Positions 10,778-19,171 of a stretch of DNA of 64,000 bases are shown piece after piece. Location of the stretch: contig JAESIW010000065.1 in NCBI GenBank assembly GCA_016802295.1, forward strand, positions 310,001 through 374,000, read 5' to 3'. Source of the DNA: Brachionus rotundiformis (lineage: Eukaryota > Rotifera > Eurotatoria > Ploima > Brachionidae). Position 1 is the first letter of the stretch. Each line of letters opens with the position of its first letter. The position numbers and the translations under genes are program-made. The notes under the pieces are model-generated. The model did not search any database and was not told the origin of the DNA. It worked only from the letters and a program-made list of their open reading frames with translations.

Positions 10778-12721
10778 TCAATTTTGATTTGGATTGATTT
10801 TATAAATAAAGCAAATGTCTTTTTGTAATAATATTAAGTAATCATTAGCACAATAAGCTCCATATATTTCAGCATCATTATCCAGAGATATTAAAAATTG
10901 TTTTGCTACTTGAGTTACCAATTTTCCTGTTTTTCTATGTTTAAGTTCAGTATCTGACTTATCTAAATTTTGACTCTGTTTATAAACATAAACATGCTTT
11001 TTGGTATCTACAACGGCTACATATGAACAATCAGGCGGACACGAACGAAATTTGGCTTCTTGCTTGGAGGCTTGAACATAACCAAAAGCATAAAATGTAT
11101 GTTCATGAGTCATCCATATGGTTTCAGGAGGTGCTGGATGAGATATTCTGTGCGGTTGCCATAAAATACCATCAACATCATGTCTAAGACATAAAGCTGG
11201 TGATTTATTAGCATTTATGTGAACTTCGAATAAAAATTTGGTATCGTTAATAAAACTTTTGTGCGTACATTCATGTGTGTTGCCGTCCATTCTTCGTAAC
11301 ATCATAAATAGTTCTTCGTTTTCTACATTTGCCATCTGTTGTTCATCCAACATTCCATCACACTCTTCCAATTGCTGTTCTAAAGTAAAAATAGACTTGC
11401 TTTCGTTAGACTTTGCCAATGTCTCAGCTAATGTTTGATTTGCAAAATTTTGCTCTTCATCTACTTTGTACTCACCATATCGGTCCAAGTCTTTCATGAA
11501 AAATTGCCAATTTTCACCAGAATTGGCTTTGATCAAATTTAACTCTAAATAATCTGATGTTTCTTGATTAATTAAAAACCATGTGCTGTCATCAAGTTTG
11601 ATTGTTGAACTCAAATGACCACTAAGAATTATATTATCCCGAAATATAACTTGAACAAAATCATGTCTTAGATTTACATTTACATCACTTTTGACCACTT
11701 TTTCTACACTACCTTTTTTGTGTAAATCAAGTCTAATTTTAACAATAATTTCTTCGTTTGTCTGAGACCATGTATAAAATTTTTCGCTAAAATTTTCGGT
11801 TTCCATCTGTACAGTGCTAGATTTTGAGGTTAATGGTTTGGTTATAGATACTGGTTTTTCAGAATCGTAGATAAATTTTGAATAACTTGGCGCGGCTAAA
11901 TACACACTTTGGCCATTTGTTTCCAAAGACACATATTCTGGTACTGATGAATAACAGTTAATTTTTCTCTTACGCTTCAAAGTCCATTCAGAATTCTTAT
12001 TCTCAAAAGTTAACCAATTGAGCAGAGTATCAAATTTTGGTGTTGATTTGGAATCTTGAGTTTCGACAACATTTAAAAGAAGACAATGAAAAAGACCATT
12101 GTAAAAAAGTGCATCTTTGAGTACACAAGTGGTTTCTGGATGACTTAGATCCCATTTTAGAAGTAAATTCCAATTTTCAGGAACCAAAGGATTTTCAGAT
12201 TTGTTCATGACATCTATTTGTACAATGTAAAGTGAAGAAAAACCATCAAATATTACTGCTGAAGTTTCATTTACAAATTTCATTGTAATCGCTGTTCTTT
12301 CATAATTTTGCAGATCTAATTTTAAATTTGTCGGAACTATGCATCTTTGTGGTACAAGTTTTGGCAAATTATAAACCACACGATTTAAGCGTGACTCTAT
12401 ATCAAAAAAATACAAATTAGAATCATCGAATTGATTTACAATCAATAAATTTTGCATTCCAAATAATTTCAAATGCTGATAAAGCAAAAATTTTTGTTTA
12501 GACTCATTCGATTCTGTAAAATTGTAAGTGTCTAACTTATTTTCTAGTTCAAGTTTATATTGGACAAATCCATCTAATGAGAGCTTGTAGCCCTCAAATG
12601 ATGGGTTGAGCAATTCTCTATTAGGATGTAGATCGAACCATTTAGCGTTATCATCCTGTCTTAACGAAGGTCGAATCTGACTCGATTCTTCTCCAATTTC
12701 CATTAAAGAAGCCGAACTCAT
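10778..12721 (-). CDS. NUDCD1: NudC domain-containing protein 1 (single exon)
   Basis: Intronless ORF of 647 codons; vertebrate NUDCD1 (CML66) is about 583. Family members are NudC-type co-chaperones; NUDCD1 acts with the COPI/DHX15-type client network and Hsp90. A CS (p23-like) domain spans about residues 315-410 (FYTWSQTNEEIIVKIRL, then IILSGHLSSTIKLDDSTWFL and a conserved WQFFM end). The flanking N- and C-terminal regions have the beta-rich character of the NUDCD1-specific segments (for example TIWMTHEHTFYAFGY). The ATG at 12721 is preceded 11 nt upstream by TTTTTAG, an acceptor-like site. The gene begins 130 nt after the FLAD1 stop on the same strand, and an AATAAA sits in that gap. Confidence 0.85.
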   Translation of the reverse strand: MSSASLMEIGEESSQIRPSLRQDDNAKWFDLHPNRELLNPSFEGYKLSLDGFVQYKLELENKLDTYNFTESNESKQKFLLYQHLKLFGMQNLLIVNQFDDSNLYFFDIESRLNRVVYNLPKLVPQRCIVPTNLKLDLQNYERTAITMKFVNETSAVIFDGFSSLYIVQIDVMNKSENPLVPENWNLLLKWDLSHPETTCVLKDALFYNGLFHCLLLNVVETQDSKSTPKFDTLLNWLTFENKNSEWTLKRKRKINCYSSVPEYVSLETNGQSVYLAAPSYSKFIYDSEKPVSITKPLTSKSSTVQMETENFSEKFYTWSQTNEEIIVKIRLDLHKKGSVEKVVKSDVNVNLRHDFVQVIFRDNIILSGHLSSTIKLDDSTWFLINQETSDYLELNLIKANSGENWQFFMKDLDRYGEYKVDEEQNFANQTLAETLAKSNESKSIFTLEQQLEECDGMLDEQQMANVENEELFMMLRRMDGNTHECTHKSFINDTKFLFEVHINANKSPALCLRHDVDGILWQPHRISHPAPPETIWMTHEHTFYAFGYVQASKQEAKFRSCPPDCSYVAVVDTKKHVYVYKQSQNLDKSDTELKHRKTGKLVTQVAKQFLISLDNDAEIYGAYCANDYLILLQKDICFIYKINPNQN

Positions 12722-12851
12722 TTTATAAAACTAAAAATCAGAGCTTTATTTAACAATTTAAGTAGATGGCAGGTTACGACCATCAAACAAAAAATTATAG
12801 ATTGACAAAGTAAAATTAATATTTATTTAATTTTAAAAAAAATCCTAAAAA

Positions 12852-13979
12852 TTATAATTTAGCATTCTTGATACGCGACTCTCTTTCGAGTTCCTCGTTT
12901 TCAAGCCAATAAGCTGGCAAATAAGTACCATCCGACTTGAGCAATGCTTTATTTGGAACTGTGTTCATTTTGCTATCCAAAGAAGTATAGCCATGATCAT
13001 ACAATGAACAATAGGGCAATTTTAAAGCACGTATAAAGTACCAAATTTCGCTGTATTTCCAATCCAATATTGGATTTACTCTCACGTAGTCAGGCCAGTC
13101 TTTATCAGTAGGAGAAAATTCAGGCATTGTTTTGAAATAAGAGCTATCTGTTCTTCTGGTACCCATCAAAATAGTGTCCAAATCATCGTTGCATGATTTT
13201 AGCTCGAATAAGCATTCTTTTAGGCTTTTAGAAGTGTCATCAAAAATGATAAAATTTAGAGAATTTTTGAAAAAATCTTTTATTTCCAAATCAATGAAAT
13301 GATCCATTTCTGCAAACGAATGCTTTATGTTTATGATAAGAACATTAAGTGGAAATTTGTAGCCCATTCTTAATGCACATGCATAATAAAGATACAAAAC
13401 AACACAGCAATCTTTACCACCATTGAATGAGATACAAGTTTGGCAATTACTTGGTCGTTTTCTTAAACATTTTTCAATTACTGAAATTGAATGTTTAATT
13501 TTTGTATTTAGAACAGGCAAGTTAATTTTTTTAGATAACAATTTTAACGCATCATCATTCGGATCAACCAAATTAGAGTTCTCAAAGTTATAGACTAAAT
13601 GGTCAGCGTTTATGAATGCAGTTAGTTGAAGATTACTTTGGCACAAACGAGTAAATAATGAAGCAGTTTGTGAATAAAAATTATCATTTTTAAGAAAATA
13701 AGCAGAGATTTTTGATTGTTTGAGTTGATCTAAAATGAAATCAAGACTTGACGAGCTAGTAGTGACCAAAACTAAACTATCGTCTAAATTTCCTAATTGA
13801 TTTTTTATCTCTAATTCATCTAGATAAGTTATAAAAAAAGTTCTATTTAAATTAAAATCTAAATATTTTAATTTTTTAAATAAGTAATTAAAAATAAAGT
13901 TGCATTGATATGGGTCTGAATCTTGGGAATCAGTGATCACGATTAAAGATGCGCTACTCTTTTCCTGGTTCTTGGTCAT
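12852..13979 (-). CDS. FLAD1: FAD synthase (PAPS-reductase-type adenylyltransferase)
   Basis: Transfers AMP from ATP to FMN to make FAD. Single exon, 375 residues. The catalytic PAPS-reductase-like domain occupies about 160-375, with SFNGGKD (184-190, the PP-loop-like ATP site), GTRRTD (273-278), VNPILDWKYSEIWYFIR and the end region YDHGYTSLDSKMNT. The N-terminal 150 residues are short and poorly conserved compared with the molybdopterin-binding-like domain of animal FLAD1 isoform 1, and look degenerate. The ATG at 13979 lies inside the 3' end of the ETFRF1 frame: ETFRF1 terminates at 13954-13956, 26 nt of overlap in a different frame. No acceptor-like AG precedes this ATG and the next in-frame Met is far inside the enzyme, so translation from a shared mRNA is likely. 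Identity confident; exact start less so. Confidence 0.88.
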   Translation of the reverse strand: MTKNQEKSSASLIVITDSQDSDPYQCNFIFNYLFKKLKYLDFNLNRTFFITYLDELEIKNQLGNLDDSLVLVTTSSSSLDFILDQLKQSKISAYFLKNDNFYSQTASLFTRLCQSNLQLTAFINADHLVYNFENSNLVDPNDDALKLLSKKINLPVLNTKIKHSISVIEKCLRKRPSNCQTCISFNGGKDCCVVLYLYYACALRMGYKFPLNVLIINIKHSFAEMDHFIDLEIKDFFKNSLNFIIFDDTSKSLKECLFELKSCNDDLDTILMGTRRTDSSYFKTMPEFSPTDKDWPDYVRVNPILDWKYSEIWYFIRALKLPYCSLYDHGYTSLDSKMNTVPNKALLKSDGTYLPAYWLENEELERESRIKNAKL

Positions 13980-14314
13980 AATACGATTTTTTAAGATACC
14001 GATATTTCTTAAGTTTGTAAAGAGCGTCGATTTCTTTGATTACGAATTCGCCTCTTTTGATTAATGCTTCAATTTGTGCTGGGTCTGATACGCTACGGTT
14101 CGAGTTGAAAGATTTTCTTAGGCGATTTTTAAAATACTCATAACCAAGTGGATAGTCTTTACCATAATATAAAAGCTTAAAATTGAAAAATTAAAATTAA
14201 TTTATTCTTAGTTTAATTTAATTATAATTATAGTGTCCTTTATAATTTTCTTAAGTAAGTTTAAAAACTTACATTTTTGTATAAATTTATCACCTGGGAT
14301 TTTAACGAAGACAT
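13954..14314 (-). CDS. ETFRF1: ETFRF1/LYRM5, electron transfer flavoprotein regulatory factor
   Basis: LYR-motif mitochondrial protein that in animals binds electron transfer flavoprotein and promotes loss of its FAD. Exons (minus): 14314-14273 and 14175-13954, with a 97-nt intron (donor GTAAGT). The 87-residue product has the expected length (about 88). It starts MSSLKSQVINLYKN (the LYK form of the LYR motif), followed by YGKDYPLGYEYFKNRLRK, and in the second half GEFVIKEIDALYKLKKYR, the family hallmarks. The stop TAG (13956-13954) falls 26 nt inside the FLAD1 gene in another frame, so the two make a tail-to-head overlap on the same strand. The functional tie (FAD made by FLAD1, FAD removed from ETF by this protein) makes co-transcription meaningful. 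Confidence 0.9.
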
Positions 14315-14721
14315 TTTTATGAAAAACTTTAAGCTCTTAGAATTACAAAAATAGCTCGTGATTATTTTAATGCAATATTATTAATAAAATAAATCCAACT
14401 TTAAAATAATAGAAAATGCGGCGTGCAAATTTAAAATAAAATTTATTTTGCATTTAATTTTGGAATTTTTTTTGTCTTTTTTTTTAATTTTAAATTTTGA
14501 GTATATTTATAAATTGATCAGTTGGAAAATATTTTAAACTAAACGCTTAGACAAAAATCATTAAATAAATTGATAAATTTTAATAAAATGTTAAGAAAGT
14601 ATTTTCATAGAGAAATAAAAATAGTTTAAGTATTTATTTTATTTTAAAAAATATCATGATTACTAAGATTAAGGCTTTCTGATCAATCCATATCTAAAAT
14701 GAATGATTAGAATTAGATATT
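14315..14721. other. Intergenic AT-rich DNA
   Basis: No coding signal. Contains the 5' flank of the ETFRF1/FLAD1 unit and the 3' flank of the next gene. Confidence 0.6.
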
Positions 14722-14966
14722 TTAGTTCATAAGGTGTGTTAACTTGCAAGAATTTGTTCGAGGATCGCAGTAAAGTCCTTTGTTCGGATCGCATTTATCC
14801 TTAGCTACCAAGCAAGCTGAATTGACACCTAAATCTTGATTTTGACAGATTACAATTTCTATAAAAATCAATGCTAGTATAATAAATAATATTTTATAAT
14901 CTTTTAGAGACAAAAATTAATTAAAATTAGAGATTTTTTTATTAAGTTACTTTTTCGAATGCTCAT
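14722..14966 (-). CDS. Small secreted four-cysteine protein
   Basis: Exons (minus): 14966-14951 (16 nt, start MSIRK) and 14900-14722, joined by a 50-nt GT-AG intron in phase 1; total 64 residues. Without the first exon the frame has no ATG, and with it the N-terminus is a good signal peptide (KILFIILALIFIEIVICQ). The mature part is about 40 residues with four Cys (SACLVAKDKCD, then LYCDPRTNSCK), spaced 6, 7 and 6 residues apart. It matches no family I can name. Two disulfides are likely. Secretion is inferred from the signal peptide only. Confidence 0.6.
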
Positions 14967-15080
14967 GACAACAAAAGTGTTTTAATAATATATTGTATAA
15001 TAAATTATTTTTTTATTTTGACAAAAATATATCTGAAAATTGGTCACATGTGTTAAAAAAATCTGTTAAATTAAAAAAAA

Positions 15081-16073
15081 TTATATGTTCAAAAGTAAGA
15101 TTTTTAGCGATTTTTCTGAATCTTCAACTTTCTGAATAAATTTGTCAATTTCTTTAATTAAATCATCAATTTGCATCATTAATATTTCCTTTAAAAAACT
15201 TGTTTATAAACAATAACAAAATTAAAATTAAAAATCTACCATTTTATTTGATAAACCATTTTGCCTTGCTGATATCTCTCTAATATTTTTTCTCATTCTG
15301 ATTACATCTTCGGAAAAAAAAGGATTTGAAAATTGCTTCTTTGAAATAATTAATTTTTTTAAAATTCAATTTATTTAGCAAATTTACTGATTCGTTTAAA
15401 TCTGATGCATATAATGAAAATTTTTCAAGATCTTTTGACCACTCTTTTATTTTTTCGACATAAAGACCAATCTTTTTATCTGTCAAATGCTATGAAAAAA
15501 TATTCTAAAACAATCATCATTTTATTAAATTCTAATTTTACTATTTTTTCATCTAAATTATTTTTTTGGAATTTAATCTCTTTTTCAAAAGCACTCAATT
15601 TAGATTCATATTCTTCAGATTTTGGTGATTTTTCATACTTGAAATACAAAGATAACAATACAATATCATAAAATCAAAATTACCAAGGGTGAAATTTTTT
15701 CTTTTTTGACTTCAGCTCTTTTCCCAATGGTATCAATCAATGAGACTTTGAATTTAATTAGATTCCTCTTAATACGAAAATAAGGAATAGACCCAATTTG
15801 AATTAATCGAAATTTTTCTTACATAATGGTCAAAAACACATTGATATCTTTCATTATAATTTAGATATGCTTTAGCCAAATGTAAATAAGTGTTTAAAAT
15901 TTCTTCATTTTCTTTCTTCTGAAATTTAAATTAAATCTGATCTGCTAATTGAATCAAAAGTTACTTTTTGTTTAAAAGTTTTATATGTGATAATTTTGTT
16001 AGCAGAACCTAATTAATTTTAATTATTTTGATAAAAATAGAGGAAAATAATTACTTTTGCCAAAAAACTTCAT
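15081..16073 (-). CDS. Helical coiled-coil protein, eight small exons, unidentified
   Basis: Exons (minus): 16073-16055, 16008-15965, 15918-15823, 15767-15684, 15637-15542, 15489-15388, 15338-15240, 15188-15081. All seven introns are GT-AG, 45-56 nt, and all phases agree, giving 215 residues ending at a TAA. The exon 7 acceptor may be 3 nt later (adds or drops one Lys). The product starts MKFFGKSS and is almost wholly charged and helical: first a segment rich in K/E/N (NEEILNTYLHLAKAYLNY), then SEEYESKLSAFEKEIKF, EKIKEWSKDLEKF, RMRKNIREI and a C-terminal IDDLIKEIDKFIQKVE. The length and three long amphipathic stretches would suit a BAR-like or tethering coiled coil, but this is inference. No membrane segment or signal peptide. 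Confidence 0.65.
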
Positions 16074-16527
16074 TTGGAAAGAGCATAAATTTAAATTTTT
16101 TCTATTTTTCCTTTTTTTTAGGTTTTTTTTTATGACTAATGTAATGAAAGATTTAAAAAGAAAATTTATTTTTAAAATATTGTGTTTTAATTTAAAAATA
16201 TTTTAGAGCTATTTAGGGTTATTTATATAAATATTGAAATTCTAAGAACATTATTCATCATGGTAAAAATTTATTTAGTTTTGGGACAAGCTTTATTATA
16301 CCTTTCTTGATTAAATTCGTTTAATTTATTTTTAAATATGATATTCGAAAGAAAAAGGATAATAATTTTCTTTTTAAATTAAATAAAACAGATCATTTTT
16401 AATAATAATTCTAAATGATTATATTGTGATAATTTAAAATTAAAAAAAAATTTGAAATTTTATTTTTAAAATTTAAATAATCAATGTAAAAAAAAATTAA
16501 ATAAAATTTTCCTGATTTTTAAATTAT
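16074..16527. other. Intergenic AT-rich DNA
   Basis: Homopolymer-rich, no coding signal. Confidence 0.6.
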
Positions 16528-17714
16528 TTATGGACAGTCACACAAAGCTGGACATGTCTCTAGACAAGCAACTACATCCAAACTAACAACTTGTCTTACT
16601 GATTTTTCAAATTCATCTAAAATTACTTTGCATTTTGTTTTACACATTCGATTACAATATATTTTAACTATTCTAGCAATATTAATTTTAGTTCCAAATT
16701 CATATCTTATTCGACAACTACCACCAGCAATTGGTGCTGACTTTGTAGTTGTAGTTGAGGTTGTTGTAAATTCGTATTCATATTCGTCTCCATCATTATC
16801 TGTTATTGAGTAATCTATGTATTCAGGCTCCGAAAAATCTGTTGTACCAACTGGGATAAACATTGTGGTTGTTTCTGGAGAAGTGGTTAACTCCTCAACA
16901 AATGAGGTAGTGGGGATAGGATCTATCTCCTCGTAAGTGGTGGTTTCAGTTGCTGTTGTTGTAGTCGAAGTGGTAGTGGTAGTGGTAGTAGTAATTTCTT
17001 CTATCTCTGTACCATCTCCTAAAATAGCTATATCAGAGCATCCTATAAAATTTTCCTGTACAGGTCCACATCCGACGCATTCAGTATTAGTTTCTGGATC
17101 ACGTCCCTTGTTTGTATAATTTTAATTTTTGTTAATTGAATAAGAAAATAATTTACCCAACTATTTCCTGTGACATATTTCCATTGAAGAACACAATGCT
17201 TACACACAAAATTTTGTGGTAAAATTAAAGAGAGACGAGCTGTCTCAAGACTGCTACTTACACTAAATTTAGTGCCAGCTGCTTCTCTAATTGTTAATTT
17301 AGTTTGATTAAGACAAGCTTCGGTGGCGTCAGTTTCCCATCCATCGACCTTACAAATCCTAAACTCAAAAAATCCCATGTGATTAGCAGTAAGTATAACA
17401 TCGACTGGAATTTCCGAATTTTTTTCATAAGTACGGACAACTTTTCCAAGATACTTTAGGCCTCCTTTTTCATAGGTTCTTGGTTCAGGTTCATCATATG
17501 GATCTCCACAAATTCCACATTTCCCCCCATTTTTCTCCCATTGATTTCGAAAACCTCCACAAAACATCTGATTGTAGTCATAGTTTTTGCAGCACTCTAG
17601 AAAATCTTGATCCTCTAACCAAGCACTTGCACGTGATGGAGGATTGGCCATGTAACCATGTTGTAGCGTAAAATCTACGGAAAATGCCCAAAGAATCAAC
17701 ACGAAGGAAAACAT
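16528..17714 (-). CDS. AA15-family lytic polysaccharide monooxygenase with mucin-like linker and Cys-rich tail
   Basis: Secreted copper enzyme that oxidatively cleaves chitin or cellulose. Exons (minus): 17714-17157 and 17106-16528; the 50-nt intron falls in phase 0 after GNSW; total 378 residues. Signal peptide about 1-18, then mature His19 (HGYMANPPSRASAW), the first copper-brace ligand; the second is His112 in LTANHMGFFEFRIC. Other AA15 marks: GGKCGICGDPYDEP, CVLQWKYVTGNSWG, CVGCGPVQENFIGCSDIAI. After the catalytic domain comes a Thr/Ser-rich, probably O-glycosylated linker with acidic patches, then a C-terminal Cys-rich segment (CRIRYEF, CNRMCKTKC, ACLETCPALCDC) that I do not recognise as a known carbohydrate-binding module. 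AA15 proteins are known from arthropods, molluscs and other invertebrates, where they digest or remodel chitin. Confidence 0.88.
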
Positions 17715-18755
17715 TTTTTTTTATTTGTTTTTAATATAAAGCTCATTTATTTAAATACCCAAAAATAGTAGCATAGTATATTAAGCAATTCCTGACTAAA
17801 ATTACAACTTGAGGCAAGCCCTCGTGTATTTTCTGTTGTTTTTGTAGAAAATTTTAAATTTTTGCAAAATTAATCATGATATGGTTTACGTAATATTTTA
17901 TCTTTTAATTTAGTTTACCTTTAAAATATTTTGTTTCCTTTAAATTCGAATTCTTTTTTATCAAAAATTTTGATATCAGGTACAAAAATATCATGAAATT
18001 CGTATCAGTGCGTCAAAGTGATATTTTTATTTCATTTTTATTTTTTTTTTAAGTTTACTGTTTTTAAAGAACTTTACTTAAAAAAATCAATTTTAAAAAT
18101 TATCCAGGTCAAATATTTAACAAAAATAAAATAATTATTATATTTGAGACTATTTAATTATTAAAAGGTCAAATATTTTTTTTTGAAAAAATTTAATTAT
18201 TAAAGCTCAAGCTAAATAAATCTAAACAGAAAACAAAAGCTTGTTTCTCACTCAGTTCGAATAATAACCTTTTTCAATCACGTTTTTTTAACAAAAAAAT
18301 CATTTATTCTTTTAAATTAAATTAATTTCCCTCTTTTCTATCGAGTATAGATATTTAATGAGTTGCCAGACAAATATTAATTTAAAAAGGGCTGGAAATT
18401 TCTGAAAATGAAGCGTTTCTAAATAAAGTTTCAGTTTTTTTAAACTCAAAACACTCTTTTTAAGGAATTATATTTTCTACTAATATTTATTTTATTTTAA
18501 AAAATCCGATTCGAGATAAAATATCATTAAATAAAAAAAAATTTATAAGATTAATAAGAATCAAATTTAAAAATAAAAAATTATTAAACCAATTAAACTT
18601 AAAAATAATTATAAATTTGCTTTATTTAAAAAATAAAACGGAATGAAAAAAAGCAAATCGGAGATTTGATAATTAATTAAAAAAATAGACTCAAATTAAT
18701 TAACAATCAGATAAGAATGTTTGAACATTCAAGGGACACATATCTGACTGCAAAA
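17715..18755. other. Intergenic between neuropeptide-like gene and LPMO
   Basis: AT-rich. No supported exon or known regulatory element seen. Confidence 0.6.
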
Positions 18756-19171
18756 TTAACCACTGTTGTGAAGTTTACCAATTAGACCACTAAAAGCTAA
18801 TTTAGCCGAGTTCTTGTATGAACTTCTTTTCATCACATCACTCAACTTTTCCTCTTCACTTGACTGATTACCAATGTTCTCTTCTCTAATTTTCTGGTAA
18901 ATATGGTTTATTAAATCTGCTCTCAAAGTATCTAATAAAAGTTTAAATTCGTCTTTGGCTACCAAATTGCTTGATTTTGGACTCAACCTTTCGCTCATTC
19001 CATTCTAAAATTGCAGGATAAAGAATTTTAATAACATTCATTCAATTAGAAAAGTACCAAATAGGAACTAAGAGCTTCTTGTTCTAGCTGATTGTCCAAC
19101 GGGTACGATAAGTACATTCCGATCAGCCCGAATAAAACAATCAAATTAATATTTTTGATCATTTTCACCAT
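18756..19171 (-). CDS. Candidate neuropeptide or peptide-hormone precursor
   Basis: Exons (minus): 19171-19058 and 19004-18756, with a 53-nt GT-AG intron in phase 0; total 120 residues. Residues 1-23 form a signal peptide (INLIVLFGLIGMYLSYP). A hydrophilic acidic propeptide follows, and near the end a dibasic KR (97-98) precedes a 22-residue C-terminal stretch starting SSYKNSAKLAFSG and ending in Gly, directly before the stop. This layout (signal peptide, acidic spacer, KR, amphipathic peptide with an amidation Gly) is typical of single-copy amidated neuropeptides. The peptide fits no family I can name with confidence; a Met at position 4 gives an alternative start. Confidence 0.6.

Noticed and set aside
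13954..14314. In-frame ETFRF1-FLAD1 protein fusion
   Set aside because: First reading suggested that the two genes were one continuous frame. Recounting the bases at 14001-14020 showed that FLAD1's frame has a TAA at 14042-14040, and ETFRF1 continues in another frame to a TAG. They overlap but are not fused.
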